DNA of 64,000 nucleotides from Pratylenchus scribneri (GCA_030063045.1 JAQSEB010000079.1:744001-808000), one strand, 5' to 3'. Numbered from the stretch's first letter, positions 10,665 to 27,100 are shown. Notes: generated by a model not told the origin, from the sequence alone. Numbers and translations are program-made.

Positions 10665-10666
10665 TA

Positions 10667-11142
10667 GGAGAGTTTTGATGAGATTTTTTAAATGTTATTT
10701 AATTTCTTTGGCCAAGCCAAATCGATGAACATAATATTTTTATTCATTTTCATTTTTCTGTAAATTAAATATTGTATAAATTTGTTCTTTTTCGAAACAA
10801 AAATGAGGGCAAACCAACGCCCACCAAATGATGCAAAAATCAAATATTATATAAACATTATAACGCCCTGCCTGAATGGGGGAATGTTAAAATTAAAAAT
10901 TTTTTTGACGAATAATTTAATGTTAAAATTTATGATTAATTTAATGTCTAATTCAAATTGGCCCATTTTTTCAAATAATGCCATTTTGTCATAAAAATAA
11001 TATTTTTAATGGTATATCCTTTTTGACCTATTGGAAATAATGTTTTTTATTTATTCCACATAGAATTCCATGATAAAATGTCTGCAAATTTCATTCTGAT
11101 GAGCTGAAAATCAATATTTTGTCATCATCATTAATTATTTTA
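10667..11142. other. Intergenic sequence
   Basis: AT-rich with no supported gene. A frame at 10782-10994 (+) looks random in composition. Confidence 0.4.
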
Positions 11143-11651
11143 TTATTCTGACTGATCATTGCCGGGCATTACTTCATTCAAGAGAGCAGCAAATCGGTTT
11201 AATTTACCCGGCCCCTGGAAAAATTAATTATTAATAAAGTTTTTTTTTGATCAATTAAAACAAGTTTTTGAGGTCTAGGAACTCGGACAAACGATCGAAC
11301 TGCAGTTATATCTTTTTCAATATTATCTGCATTTTTTTCGACAAATTTCAGAATATTTTTTCGTTATTTTTAGCATTTCCCAAAAATAATTATATAAATT
11401 TAATTATATCTAAAGCAAACCTGATCAGGGTTCTTGCCACCTTCTTTTTTGACAAATTTCTTTTGTTTCTTCTTTTTGCTGTCTCCTTCACCGCCGCCAA
11501 CGCTTTTTCCATCTTTAAATTCGCCAATTTGATCCTTCCTTTCGGCAACTTCCTCTCTAATTTCTGTCATATTGCCGATAACATTGACCAATTCTTTTAA
11601 TTCAATTTCTTTTTGGTAAATTTCTTCAATTTTGTTAAAGATTTTTGCCAT
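11143..11651 (-). CDS. Small lysine-rich coiled-coil protein, unknown function
   Basis: Two-exon gene on the minus strand. Exon 1 is 11651-11421 (ATG at 11651, 77 codons), with donor CAG|gtttgc. Exon 2 is 11214-11143 after a ttccag acceptor. Both are phase 0, giving about 100 residues. Residues 1-45 are heptad-like and charged (EIYQKEIELKELVNVI), which suggests a coiled coil. They are followed by a Gly-rich turn and a strongly basic patch (KKKKQKKFVKK), possibly a nuclear or nucleic-acid binding signal. The C-terminus, LNRFAALLNEVMPG, is amphipathic. No signal peptide or known domain is seen. The exon join is inferred from splice signals and a continuous frame. Confidence 0.6.
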
Positions 11652-11659
11652 TATCCTTC

Positions 11660-12117
11660 ATTGGTTTTGGCTCTTTCATGACACAATAAAATAATCAAAA
11701 TATAATAATAATAATTTTACTTTAATTGTAAGTAAGAATGTAAAATTAAATTTCAATAAAATGCAATTGATTGATAATTATTAGAATTTATAATGAGTAA
11801 AATTGGATGCATCTGCTGCTTGTGTTCCTTCATATTTTGTTGATAAGAAAATAAGAATGTTGAAATCAACAAAAAATAATCCACATTTACAATTTTCATC
11901 GAAATTTATCCAAAATGTAAATAATAGAATTTTGAATTTTTCTTTAAAATGAATTGAAATCGTAAATTAGTCGATAAAATATTTATATCAATTATTTGAA
12001 ATAAAATATTTATAGATTTTATGTATTATTATTTATTTTATATATTAAATATTCAATTATTTTGAATTAATTTAAAGTTGACTCTAAAATCAATGTCCAA
12101 TAAAGGAAATCAATTGT
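11660..12117. other. AT-rich flank of the satellite array
   Basis: No gene. The sequence is over 80% A+T by eye and shows no clear monomer register until about 12118. Confidence 0.5.
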
Positions 12118-15100
12118 TAGCTAAATTAATTTTATTGGCTACATAAAAATAAATCCTAGATGAATTTAGAATCTTTTATAGAAAAGTATACGAAAAATAT
12201 GATTTTAAAAAATTTCAAAAATTTCTTTGATTTTTGATTGACAATTTCATCATTTCAAAATCTAACATTTTGAGTTATTTTAGTTAAATTAATTTTATTG
12301 GCTACTTAAAAATAAATCCTAGATGAAATTTGAATTTTTTAAAGAAAATTAAACCAAAAATATGATTTTAAAAAATTTCAAAAATTTCTTTGATTTTTGA
12401 TTGACAATTTCATCATTTCAAAATCTAACATTTTGAATTATTTTAGGTAAATTAATTTTATTGGATACATAAAAATAAATCCTAGATAAAATTTGAATTT
12501 TTTAAAGAAAAGTAAACCAAAAATATGATTTTAAAAAATTTCAAAAATTTCTTTGATTTTTGATTGACAATTTCATCATTTCAAAATCTAACATTTTGAA
12601 TTATTTTAGGTAAATTAATTTTATTGGATACATAAAAATAAATCCTAGATAAAATTTGAATTTTTTAAAGAAAAGTAAACCAAAAATATGATTTTAAAAA
12701 ATTTCAAAAATTTCTTTGATTTTTGATTGACAATTTCATCATTTCAAAATCTAACATTTTGAATTATTTTAGGTAAATTAATTTTATTGGCTACATAAAA
12801 ATAAATCTTAGATGAAATTGGAATTTCTTAAAGAAAATTAAACCAAAAATATGATTTTAAAAAATTTCAAAAATTCTTTTGATTTTTGATTGACAATTTC
12901 ATCATTTGAAAATCTAACATTTTGAGTTATTTTAGGTAAATTAATTTTATTGGCTACCTAAAAATAAATCCTAAATGAAATTAGAATTTTTTAAAGAAAA
13001 GTAAATCAAAAATATGATTTTAAAAAATTTCAAAAATTTCTTTGATTTTTTATTTACAATTTCATCATTTCAAAATCTAACATTTTGAATTATTTTAGGT
13101 AAATTAATTTTATTGGCTACATAAAAATAAATCTTAGATGAAATTGGAATTTCTTAAAGAAAATTAAACCAAAAATATGATTTTAAAAAATTTCAAAAAT
13201 TTCTTTGATTTTTGATTGACAATTTCATCATTTCAAAATCTAACATTTTGAGTTATTTTAGGTAAATTAATTTTATTGGCTACATAAAAATAAATCCTAG
13301 ATAAAATTTGAATTTTTTAAAGAAAAGTAAACCAAAAATATGATTTTAAAAAATTTCAAAAATTTCTTTGATTTTTGATTGACAATTTCATCATTTCAAA
13401 ATCTAACATTTTGAATTATTTTAGGTAAATTAATTTTATTGGATACATAAAAATAAATCCTAGATAAAATTTGAATTTTTTAAAGAAAAGTAAACCAAAA
13501 ATATGATTTTAAAAAATTTCAAAAATTTCTTTGATTTTTGATTGACAATTTCATCATTTCAAAATCTAACATTTTGAGTTATTTTAGGTAAATTAATTTT
13601 ATTGGCTACATAAAAATAAATCCTAGATAAAATTTGAATTTTTTAAAGAAAAGTAAACCAAAAATATGATTTTAAAAAATTTCAAAAATTTCTTTGATTT
13701 TTGATTGACAATTTCATCATTTCAAAATCTAACATTTTGACTTATTTTAGGTAAATTAATTTTATTAGATACATAAAAATAAATCTTAGATGAAATTGGA
13801 AATTCTTAAAGAAAAATAGACCAAAAATATGATTTTAAAAAATTTCAAAAATTTCTTTGATTTTTTATTTACAATTTCATCATTTCAAAATCTAACATTT
13901 TGAATTATTTTAGGTAAATTAATTTTATTGGATACATAAAAATAAATCCTAGATAAAATTTGAATTTTTTAAAGAAAAGTAAACCAAAAATATGATTTTA
14001 AAAAATTTCAAAAATTTCTTTGATTTTTGATTGACAATTTCATCATTTCAAAATCTAACATTTTGAATTATTTTAGGTAAATTAATTTTATTGGATACAT
14101 AAAAATAAATCCTAGATAAAATTTGAATTTTTTAAAGAAAAGTAAACCAAAAATATGATTTTAAAAAATTTCAAAAATTTCTTTGATTTTTGATTGACAA
14201 TTTCATCATTTCAAAATCAAACATTTTGAGTTATTTTAGGTAAATTAATTTTATTGGATACATAAAAATAAATCTTAGATGAAATTGGAAATTCTTAAAG
14301 AAAAATAGACCAAAAATATGATTTTAAAAAAATTTCAAAAATTTCTTTGATTTTTTATTTACAATTTCATCATTTCAAAATCTAACATTTTGAATTATTT
14401 TAGGTAAATTAATTTTATTGGATACATAAAAATAAATCCTAGATAAAATTTGAATTTTTTAAAGAAAAGTAAACCAAAAATATGATTTTAAAAAATTTCA
14501 AAAATTTCTTTGATTTTTGATTGACAATTTCATCATTTCAAAATCTAACATTTTGAGTTATTTTAGGTAAATTAATTTTATTGGCTACATAAAAATAAAT
14601 CCTAGATAAAATTTGAATTTTTTAAAGAAAAGTAAACCAAAAATATGATTTTAAAAAATTTCAAAAATTTCTTTGATTTTTGATTGACAATTTCATCATT
14701 TCAAAATCTAACATTTTGAATTATTTTAGGTAAATTAATTTTATTGGATACATAAAAATAAATCCTAGATAAAATTTGAATTTTTTAAAGAAAAGTAAAC
14801 CAAAAATATGATTTTAAAAAATTTCAAAAATTTCTTTGATTTTTGATTGACAATTTCATCATTTCAAAATCAAACATTTTGAGTTATTTTAGGTAAATTA
14901 ATTTTATTGGATACATAAAAATAAATCTTAGATGAAATTGGAAATTCTTAAAGAAAAATAGACCAAAAATATGATTTTAAAAAAATTTCAAAAATTTCTT
15001 TGATTTTTGATTGACAATTTCATCATTTAAATCTAACATTTTGAATTATTTTAGGTAAATTAATTTTATTGGATACATAAAAATAAATCCTAGATAAAAT

Positions 15101-18100
15101 TTGAATTTTTTAAAGAAAAGTAAACCAAAAATATGATTTTAAAAAATTTCAAAAATTTCTTTGATTTTTGATTGACAATTTCATCATTTCAAAATCTAAC
15201 ATTTTGAATTATTTTAGGTAAATTAATTTTATTGGATACATAAAAATAAATCCTAGATAAAATTTGAATTTTTTAAAGAAAAGTAAACCAAAAATATGAT
15301 TTTAAAAAAATTTCAAAAATTTCTTTGATTTTTGATTGACAATTTCATCATTTAAATCTAACATTTTGAATTATTTTAGGTAAATTAATTTTATTGGATA
15401 CATAAAAATAAATCCTAGATAAAATTTGAATTTTTTAAAGAAAAGTAAACCAAAAATATGATTTTAAAAAATTTCAAAAATTTCTTTGATTTTTGATTGA
15501 CAATTTCATCATTTCAAAATCTAACATTTTGAATTATTTTAGGTAAATTAATTTTATTGGATACATAAAAATAAATCCTAGATAAAATTTGAATTTTTTA
15601 AAGAAAAGTAAACCAAAAATATGATTTTAAAAAATTTCAAAAATTTCTTTGATTTTCTAATCAATTTCATCATTTCAAAATCTAACATTTTGAGTTATTT
15701 TAGGTAAATTAATTTTATTGGCTACATAAAAATAAATCCTAGATAAAATTTGAATTTTTTAAAGAAAATTAAACCAAAAATATGATTTTAAAAAATTTCA
15801 AAAATTTCTTTGATTTTTTAATGACAATTTCATCATTTCAAAATCTAACATTTTGACTTATTTTAGGTAAATTAATTTTATTGGCTACATAAAAATAAAT
15901 CTTAGATGAAATTGGAAATTCTTAAAGAAAAATAGACCAAAAATATGATTTTAAAAAATTTCAAAAATTTCTTTGATTTTTTATTTACAATTTCATCATT
16001 TCAAAATCTAACATTTTGAATTATTTTAGGTAAATTAATTTTATTGGATACATAAAAATAAATCCTAGATAAAATTTGAATTTTTTAAAGAAAAGTAAAC
16101 CAAAAATATGATTTTAAAAAATTTCAAAAATTTCTTTGATTTTTTATTTACAATTTCATCATTTCAAAATCTAACATTTTGAATTATTTTAGGTAAATTA
16201 ATTTTATTGGATACATAAAAATAAATCCTAGATAAAATTTGAATTTTTTAAAGAAAAGTAAACCAAAAATATGATTTTAAAAAATTTCAAAAATTTCTTT
16301 GATTTTTTAATGACAATTTCATCATTTCAAAATCTAACATTTTGACTTATTTTAGGTAAATTAATTTTATTGGCTACATAAAAATAAATCCTAGATAAAA
16401 TTTGAATTTTTTAAAGAAAAGTAAACCAAAAATATGATTTTAAAAAATTTCAAAAATTTCTTTGATTTTTGATTGACAATTTCATCATTTCAAAATCAAA
16501 CATTTTGAGTTATTTTAGGTAAATTAATTTTATTGGCTACTTAAAAATAAATCCTAGATGAAATTAGAATCTTTTATAGAAAAGTAAACCAAAAATATGA
16601 TTTTAAAAAATTTCAAAAATTTCTTTGATTTTTGATTGACAATTTCATCATTTCAAAATCTAACATTTTGAATTATTTTAGGTAAATTAATTTTATTGGA
16701 TACATAAAAATAAATCCTAGATAAAATTTGAATTTTTTAAAGAAAAGTAAACCAAAAATATGATTTTAAAAAATTTCAAAAATTTCTTTGATTTTTTAAT
16801 GACAATTTCATCATTTCAAAATCTAACATTTTGACTTATTTTAGGTAAATTAATTTTATTGGCTACATAAAAATAAATCTTAGATGAAATTGGAAATTCT
16901 TAAAGAAAAATAGACCAAAAATATGATTTTAAAAAAATTTCAAAAATTTCTTTGATTTTTGATTGACAATTTCATCATTTAAATCTAACATTTTGAATTA
17001 TTTTAGGTAAATTAATTTTATTGGATACATAAAAATAAATCCTAGATAAAATTTGAATTTTTTAAAGAAAAGTAAACCAAAAATATGATTTTAAAAAATT
17101 TCAAAAATTTCTTTGATTTTTGATTGACAATTTCATCATTTCAAAATCTAACATTTTGAATTATTTTAGGTAAATTAATTTTATTGGATACATAAAAATA
17201 AATCCTAGATAAAATTTGAATTTTTTAAAGAAAAGTAAACCAAAAATATGATTTTAAAAAATTTCAAAAATTTCTTTGATTTTCTAATCAATTTCATCAT
17301 TTCAAAATCTAACATTTTGACTTATTTTAGGTAAATTAATTTTATTAGATACATAAAAATAAATCTTAGATGAAATTGGAAATTCTTAAAGAAAATTAAA
17401 CCAAAAATATGATTTTAAAAAATTTCAAAAATTTCTTTGATTTTTGATTGACAATTTCATCATTTCAAAATCTAACATTTTGAATTATTTTAGGTAAATT
17501 AATTTTATTAGATACATAAAAATAAATCTTAGATGAAATTGGAAATTCTTAAAGAAAAATAGACCAAAAATATGATTTTAAAAAATTTCAAAAATTTCTT
17601 TGATTTTTTATTTACAATTTCATCATTTCAAAATCTAACATTTTGAATTATTTTAGGTAAATTAATTTTATTGGCTACATAAAAATAAATCTTAGATGAA
17701 ATTGGAATTTCTTAAAGAAAAGTAAACCAAAAATATGATTTTAAAAAATTTCAAAAATTTCTTTGATTTTTTAATGACAATTTCATCATTTCAAAATCTA
17801 ACATTTTGAATTATTTTAGGTAAATTAATTTTATTAGATACATAAAAATAAATCTTAGATGAAATTGGAAATTCTTAAAGAAAAATAGACCAAAAATATG
17901 ATTTTAAAAAATTTCAAAAATTTCTTTGATTTTTTATTTACAATTTCATCATTTCAAAATCTAACATTTTGAGTTATTTTAGGTAAATTAATTTTATTGG
18001 CTACATAAAAATAAATCCTAGATAAAATTTGAATTTTTTAAAGAAAATTAAACCAAAAATATGATTTTAAAAAATTTCAAAAATTTCTTTGATTTTTGAT

Positions 18101-21100
18101 TGACAATTTCATCATTTCAAAATCTAACATTTTGAATTATTTTAGGTAAATTAATTTTATTGGCTACATAAAAATAAATCTTAGATGAAATTGGAATTTC
18201 TTAAAGAAAAGTAAACCAAAAATATGATTTTAAAAAATTTCAAAAATTTCTTTGATTTTTGATTGACAATTTCATCATTTCAAAATCTAACATTTTGACT
18301 TATTTTAGGTAAATTAATTTTATTGGCTACATAAAAATAAATCTTAGATGAAATTGGAAATTCTTAAAGAAAAATAGACCAAAAATATGATTTTAAAAAA
18401 TTTCAAAAATTTCTTTGATTTTTTATTTACAATTTCATCATTTCAAAATCTAACATTTTGAATTATTTTAGGTAAATTAATTTTATTGGCTACATAAAAA
18501 TAAATCTTAGATGAAATTGGAATTTCTTAAAGAAAAGTAAACCAAAAATATGATTTTAAAAAATTTCAAAAATTTCTTTGATTTTTTATTTACAATTTCA
18601 TCATTTCAAAATCTAACATTTTGAATTATTTTAGGTAAATTAATTTTATTGGATACATAAAAATAAATCCTAGATAAAATTTGAATTTTTTAAAGAAAAG
18701 TAAACCAAAAATATGATTTTAAAAAATTTCAAAAATTTCTTTGATTTTTTAATGACAATTTCATCATTTCAAAATCTAACATTTTGACTTATTTTAGGTA
18801 AATTAATTTTATTGGCTACATAAAAATAAATCCTAGATAAAATTTGAATTTTTTAAAGAAAAGTAAACCAAAAATATGATTTTAAAAAATTTCAAAAATT
18901 TCTTTGATTTTTGATTGACAATTTCATCATTTCAAAATCAAACATTTTGAGTTATTTTAGGTAAATTAATTTTATTGGATACATAAAAATAAATCTTAGA
19001 TGAAATTGGAAATTCTTAAAGAAAAATAGACCAAAAATATGATTTTAAAAAAATTTCAAAAATTTCTTTGATTTTTGATTGACAATTTCATCATTTAAAT
19101 CTAACATTTTGAATTATTTTAGGTAAATTAATTTTATTGGATACATAAAAATAAATCCTAGATAAAATTTGAATTTTTTAAAGAAAAGTAAACCAAAAAT
19201 ATGATTTTAAAAAATTTCAAAAATTTCTTTGATTTTTGATTGACAATTTCATCATTTCAAAATCTAACATTTTGAATTATTTTAGGTAAATTAATTTTAT
19301 TGGCTACCTAAAAATAAATCCTTGAGTAAATTAGAATCTATTATAGAAAAGTAAACCAAAAATATGATTTTAAAAAATTTCAAAAATTTCTTTGATTTTC
19401 TAATGACAATTTCATCATTTCAAAATCTAACATTTTGAATTATTTTAGGTAAATTAATTTTATTGGCTACTTAAAAATAAATCCTAGATAAAATTTGAAT
19501 TTTTTAAAGAAAAGTAAACCAAAAATATGATTTTAAAAAATTTCAAAAATTTCTTTGATTTTTGATTGACAATTTCATCATTTCAAAATCTAACATTTTG
19601 AATTATTTTAGGTAAATTAATTTTATTGGCTACTTAAAAATAAATCCTAGATAAAATTTGAATTTTTTAAAGAAAAGTAAACCAAAAATATGATTTTAAA
19701 AAATTTCAAAAATTTCTTTGATTTTCTAATGACAATTTCATCATTTCAAAATCTAACATTTTGAATTATTTTAGGTAAATTAATTTTATTGGATACATAA
19801 AAATAAATCCTAGATAAAATTTGAATTTTTTAAAGAAAAGTAAACCAAAAATATGATTTTAAAAAATTTCAAAAATTTCTTTGATTTTTGATTGACAATT
19901 TCATCATTTCAAAATCTAACATTTTGAATTATTTTAGGTAAATTAATTTTATTGGCTACCTAAAAATAAATCCTTGAGTAAATTAGAATCTATTATAGAA
20001 AAGTAAACCAAAAATATGATTTTAAAAAATTTCAAAAATTTCTTTGATTTTCTAATGACAATTTCATCATTTCAAAATCTAACATTTTGAATTATTTTAG
20101 GTAAATTAATTTTATTGGCTACTTAAAAATAAATCCTAGATAAAATTTGAATTTTTTAAAGAAAAGTAAACCAAAAATATGATTTTAAAAAATTTCAAAA
20201 ATTTCTTTGATTTTTGATTGACAATTTCATCATTTCAAAATCTAACATTTTGAATTATTTTAGGTAAATTAATTTTATTGGCTACTTAAAAATAAATCCT
20301 AGATAAAATTTGAATTTTTTAAAGAAAAGTAAACCAAAAATATGATTTTAAAAAATTTCAAAAATTTCTTTGATTTTCTAATGACAATTTCATCATTTCA
20401 AAATCTAACATTTTGAATTATTTTAGGTAAATTAATTTTATTGGATACATAAAAATAAATCCTAGATAAAATTTGAATTTTTTAAAGAAAAGTAAACCAA
20501 AAATATGATTTTAAAAAATTTCAAAAATTTCTTTGATTTTTGATTGACAATTTCATCATTTCAAAATCTAACATTTTGAATTATTTTAGGTAAATTAATT
20601 TTATTGGCTACCTAAAAATAAATCCTTGAGTAAATTAGAATCTATTATAGAAAAGTAAACCAAAAATATGATTTTAAAAAATTTCAAAAATTTCTTTGAT
20701 TTTCTAATGACAATTTCATCATTTCAAAATCTAACATTTTGAATTATTTTAGGTAAATTAATTTTATTGGATACATAAAAATAAATCCTAGATAAAATTT
20801 GAATTTTTTAAAGAAAAGTAAACCAAAAATATGATTTTAAAAAATTTCAAAAATTTCTTTGATTTTTGATTGACAATTTCATCATTTCAAAATCTAACAT
20901 TTTGAATTATTTTAGGTAAATTAATTTTATTGGCTACCTAAAAATAAATCCTTGAGTAAATTAGAATCTATTATAGAAAAGTAAACCAAAAATATGATTT
21001 TAAAAAATTTCAAAAATTTCTTTGATTTTCTAATGACAATTTCATCATTTCAAAATCTAACATTTTGACTTATTTTAGGTAAATTAATTTTATTAGATAC

Positions 21101-24100
21101 ATAAAAATAAATCTTAGATGAAATTGGAAATTCTTAAAGAAAATTAAACCAAAAATATGATTTTAAAAAATTTCAAAAATTTCTTTGATTTTTGATTGAC
21201 AATTTCATCATTTCAAAATCTAACATTTTGAATTATTTTAGGTAAATTAATTTTATTAGATACATAAAAATAAATCTTAGATGAAATTGGAAATTCTTAA
21301 AGAAAAATAGACCAAAAATATGATTTTAAAAAATTTCAAAAATTTCTTTGATTTTTTATTTACAATTTCATCATTTCAAAATCTAACATTTTGAATTATT
21401 TTAGGTAAATTAATTTTATTGGCTACATAAAAATAAATCTTAGATGAAATTGGAATTTCTTAAAGAAAAGTAAACCAAAAATATGATTTTAAAAAATTTC
21501 AAAAATTTCTTTGATTTTTTATTTACAATTTCATCATTTCAAAATCTAACATTTTGAATTATTTTAGGTAAATTAATTTTATTGGATACATAAAAATAAA
21601 TCCTAGATAAAATTGGAAATTCTTAAAGAAAAATAGACCAAAAATATGATTTTAAAAAATTTCAAAAATTTCTTTGATTTTTTATTTACAATTTCATCAT
21701 TTCAAAATCTAACATTTTGAGTTATTTTAGGTAAATTAATTTTATTGGCTACATAAAAATAAATCCTAGATAAAATTTGAATTTTTTAAAGAAAATTAAA
21801 CCAAAAATATGATTTTAAAAAATTTCAAAAATTTCTTTGATTTTTTAATGACAATTTCATCATTTCAAAATCTAACATTTTGACTTATTTTAGGTAAATT
21901 AATTTTATTGGCTACATAAAAATAAATCTTAGATGAAATTGGAAATTCTTAAAGAAAAATAGACCAAAAATATGATTTTAAAAAATTTCAAAAATTTCTT
22001 TGATTTTTTATTTACAATTTCATCATTTCAAAATCTAACATTTTGAATTATTTTAGGTAAATTAATTTTATTGGCTACATAAAAATAAATCTTAGATGAA
22101 ATTGGAATTTCTTAAAGAAAAGTAAACCAAAAATATGATTTTAAAAGATTTCAAAAATTTCTTTGATTTTTTATTTACAATTTCATCATTTCAAAATCTA
22201 ACATTTTGAATTATTTTAGGTAAATTAATTTTATTGGATACATAAAAATAAATCCTAGATAAAATTTGAATTTTTTAAAGAAAAGTAAACCAAAAATATG
22301 ATTTTAAAAAATTTCAAAAATTTCTTTGATTTTTTAATGACAATTTCATCATTTCAAAATCTAACATTTTGACTTATTTTAGGTAAATTAATTTTATTGG
22401 CTACATAAAAATAAATCCTAGATAAAATTTGAATTTTTTAAAGAAAAGTAAACCAAAAATATGATTTTAAAAAATTTCAAAAATTTCTTTGATTTTTTAT
22501 TTACAATTTCATCATTTCAAAATCTAACATTTTGAATTATTTTAGGTAAATTAATTTTATTGGATACATAAAAATAAATCTTAGATGAAATTGGAAATTC
22601 TTAAAGAAAAATAGACCAAAAATATGATTTTAAAAAATTTCAAAAATTTCTTTGATTTTTTATTTACAATTTCATCATTTCAAAATCTAACATTTTGAAT
22701 TATTTTAGGTAAATTAATTTTATTGGCTACATAAAAATAAATCTTAGATGAAATTGGAATTTCTTAAAGAAAAGTAAACCAAAAATATGATTTTAAAAAA
22801 TTTCAAAAATTTCTTTGATTTTTTATTTACAATTTCATCATTTCAAAATCTAACATTTTGAGTTATTTTAGGTAAATTAATTTTATTGGCTACATAAAAA
22901 TAAATCCTAGATAAAATTTGAATTTTTTAAAGAAAATTAAACCAAAAATATGATTTTAAAAAATTTCAAAAATTTCTTTGATTTTTGATTGACAATTTCA
23001 TCATTTCAAAATCAAACATTTTGAGTTATTTTAGGTAAATTAATTTTATTGGATACATAAAAATAAATCCTAGATAAAATTTGAATTTTTTAAAGAAAAG
23101 TAAACCAAAAATATGATTTTAAAAAATTTCAAAAATTTCTTTGATTTTTGATTGACAATTTCATCATTTCAAAATCTAACATTTTGAATTATTTTAGGTA
23201 AATTAATTTTATTGGATACATAAAAATAAATCCTAGATAAAATTTGAATTTTTTAAAGAAAAGTAAACCAAAAATATGATTTTAAAAAATTTCAAAAATT
23301 TCTTTGATTTTTGATTGACAATTTCATCATTTCAAAATCTAACATTTTGAATTATTTTAGGTAAATTAATTTTATTGGATACATAAAAATAAATCCTAGA
23401 TAAAATTTGAATTTTTTAAAGAAAAGTAAACCAAAAATATGATTTTAAAAAATTTCAAAAATTTCTTTGATTTTTGATTGACAATTTCATCATTTCAAAA
23501 TCTAACATTTTGAATTATTTTAGGTAAATTAATTTTATTGGCTACCTAAAAATAAATCCTTGAGTAAATTAGAATCTATTATAGAAAAGTAAACCAAAAA
23601 TATGATTTTAAAAAATTTCAAAAATTTCTTTGATTTTCTAATGACAATTTCATCATTTCAAAATCTAACATTTTGAATTATTTTAGGTAAATTAATTTTA
23701 TTGGCTACTTAAAAATAAATCCTAGATAAAATTTGAATTTTTTAAAGAAAAGTAAACCAAAAATATGATTTTAAAAAATTTCAAAAATTTCTTTGATTTT
23801 TGATTGACAATTTCATCATTTCAAAATCTAACATTTTGAATTATTTTAGGTAAATTAATTTTATTGGCTACTTAAAAATAAATCCTAGATAAAATTTGAA
23901 TTTTTTAAAGAAAAGTAAACCAAAAATATGATTTTAAAAAATTTCAAAAATTTCTTTGATTTTCTAATGACAATTTCATCATTTCAAAATCTAACATTTT
24001 GAATTATTTTAGGTAAATTAATTTTATTGGCTACTTAAAAATAAATCCTAGATAAAATTTGAATTTTTTAAAGAAAAGTAAACCAAAAATATGATTTTAA

Positions 24101-27100
24101 AAAATTTCAAAAATTTCTTTGATTTTCTAATGACAATTTCATCATTTCAAAATCTAACATTTTGAATTATTTTAGGTAAATTAATTTTATTGGATACATA
24201 AAAATAAATCCTAGATAAAATTTGAATTTTTTAAAGAAAAGTAAACCAAAAATATGATTTTAAAAAATTTCAAAAATTTCTTTGCTTTTTGATTGACAAT
24301 TTCATCATTTCAAAATCTAACATTTTGAATTATTTTAGGTAAATTAATTTTATTGGCTACCTAAAAATAAATCCTTGAGTAAATTAGAATCTATTATAGA
24401 AAAGTAAACCAAAAATATGATTTTAAAAAATTTCAAAAATTTCTTTGATTTTCTAATGACAATTTCATCATTTCAAAATCTAACATTTTGAATTATTTTA
24501 GGTAAATTAATTTTATTGGCTACTTAAAAATAAATCCTAGATAAAATTTGAATTTTTTAAAGAAAAGTAAACCAAAAATATTATTTTAAAAAATTTCAAA
24601 AATTTCTTTGATTTTTGATTGACAATTTCATCATTTCAAAATCTAACATTTTGAGTTATTTTAGGTAAATTAATTTTATTGGCTACATAAAAATAAATCT
24701 TAGATGAAATTGGAATTTCTTAAAGAAAATTAAACCAAAAATATGATTTTAAAAAATTTCAAAAATTTCTTTGATTTTTGATTGACAATTTCATCATTTC
24801 AAAATCTAACATTTTGAATTATTTTAGGTAAATTAATTTTATTGGCTACATAAAAATAAATCTTAGATGAAATTTGAATTTCTTAAAGAAAATTAAACCA
24901 AAAATATGATTTTAAAAAATTTCAAAAATTTCTTTGATTTTTGATTGACAATTTCATCATTTCAAAATCTAACATTTTGAGTTATTTTAGGTAAATTAAT
25001 TTTATTGGCTACATAAAAATAAATCCTAGATAAAATTTGAATTTTTTAAAGAAAAGTAAACCAAAAATATGATTTTAAAAAATTTCAAAAATTTCTTTGA
25101 TTTTTGATTGACAATTTCATCATTTCAAAATCTAACATTTTGAATTATTTTAGGTAAATTAATTTTATTGGCTACTTAAAAATAAATCCTAGATGAAATT
25201 AGAATCTTTTATAGAAAAGTAAACCAAAAATTTGATTTTAAAAAATTTCAAAAATTCTTTTGATTTTTGATTGACAATTTCATCATTTCAAAATCTAACA
25301 TTTTGAGTTATTTTAGGTAAATTAATTTTATTGGCTACCTAAAAATAAATCCTAGATGAAATTAGAATTTTTTATAGAAAAGTAAACCAAAAATTTGATT
25401 TTAAAAAATTTCAAAAATTCTTTTGATTTTTGATTGACAATTTCATCATTTCAAAATCTAACATTTTGAGTTATTTTAGGTAAATTAATTTTATTGGCTA
25501 CTTAAAAATAAATCCTAGATGAAATTAGAATCTTTTATAGAAAAGTAAACCAAAAATATGATTTTAAAAAATTTCAAAAATTCTTTTGATTTTTGATTGA
25601 CAATTTCATCATTTCAAAATCTAACATTTTGAGTTATTTTAGGTAAATTAATTTTATTGGCTACCTAAAAATAAATCCTTGAGTAAATTAGAATCTATTA
25701 TAGAAAAGTAAACCAAAAATATGATTTTAAAAAATTTCAAAAATTTCTTTGATTTTCTAATGACAATTTCATCATTTCAAAATCTAACATTTTGAGTTAT
25801 TTTAGGTAAATTAATTTTATTGGCTACCTAAAAATAAATCCTTGAGTAAATTAGAATCTATTATAGAAAAGTAAACCAAAAATATGATTTTAAAAAATTT
25901 CAAAAATTTCTTTGATTTTCTAATGACAATTTCATCATTTCAAAATCTAACATTTTGAATTATTTTAGGTAAATTAATTTTATTGGCTACCTAAAAATAA
26001 ATCCTTGAGTAAATTAGAATCTATTATAGAAAAGTAAACCAAAAATATGATTTTAAAAAATTTCAAAAATTTCTTTGATTTTCTAATGACAATTTCATCA
26101 TTTCAAAATCTAACATTTTGAATTATTTTAGGTAAATTAATTTTATTGGATACATAAAAATAAATCCTAGATAAAATTTGAATTTTTTAAAGAAAAGTAA
26201 ACCAAAAATATGATTTTAAAAAATTTCAAAAATTTCTTTGATTTTTGATTGACAATTTCATCATTTCAAAATCTAACATTTTGAATTATTTTAGGTAAAT
26301 TAATTTTATTGGATACATAAAAATAAATCCTAGATAAAATTTGAATTTTTTAAAGAAAAGTAAACCAAAAATATGATTTTAAAAAATTTCAAAAATTTCT
26401 TTGATTTTTGATTGACAATTTCATCATTTCAAAATCTAACATTTTGAGTTATTTTAGGTAAATTAATTTTATTGGCTACATAAAAATAAATCCTAGATAA
26501 AATTTGAATTTTTTAAAGAAAAGTAAACCAAAAATATGATTTTAAAAAATTTCAAAAATTTCTTTGATTTTTGATTGACAATTTCATCATTTCAAAATCT
26601 AACATTTTGAATTATTTTAGGTAAATTAATTTTATTGGCTACTTAAAAATAAATCCTAGATGAAATTAGAATCTTTTATAGAAAAGTAAACCAAAAATTT
26701 GATTTTAAAAAATTTCAAAAATTCTTTTGATTTTTGATTGACAATTTCATCATTTCAAAATCTAACATTTTGAGTTATTTTAGGTAAATTAATTTTATTG
26801 GCTACCTAAAAATAAATCCTAGATGAAATTAGAATTTTTTATAGAAAAGTAAACCAAAAATTTGATTTTAAAAAATTTCAAAAATTCTTTTGATTTTTGA
26901 TTGACAATTTCATCATTTCAAAATCTAACATTTTGAGTTATTTTAGGTAAATTAATTTTATTGGCTACTTAAAAATAAATCCTAGATGAAATTAGAATCT
27001 TTTATAGAAAAGTAAACCAAAAATATGATTTTAAAAAATTTCAAAAATTCTTTTGATTTTTGATTGACAATTTCATCATTTCAAAATCTAACATTTTGAG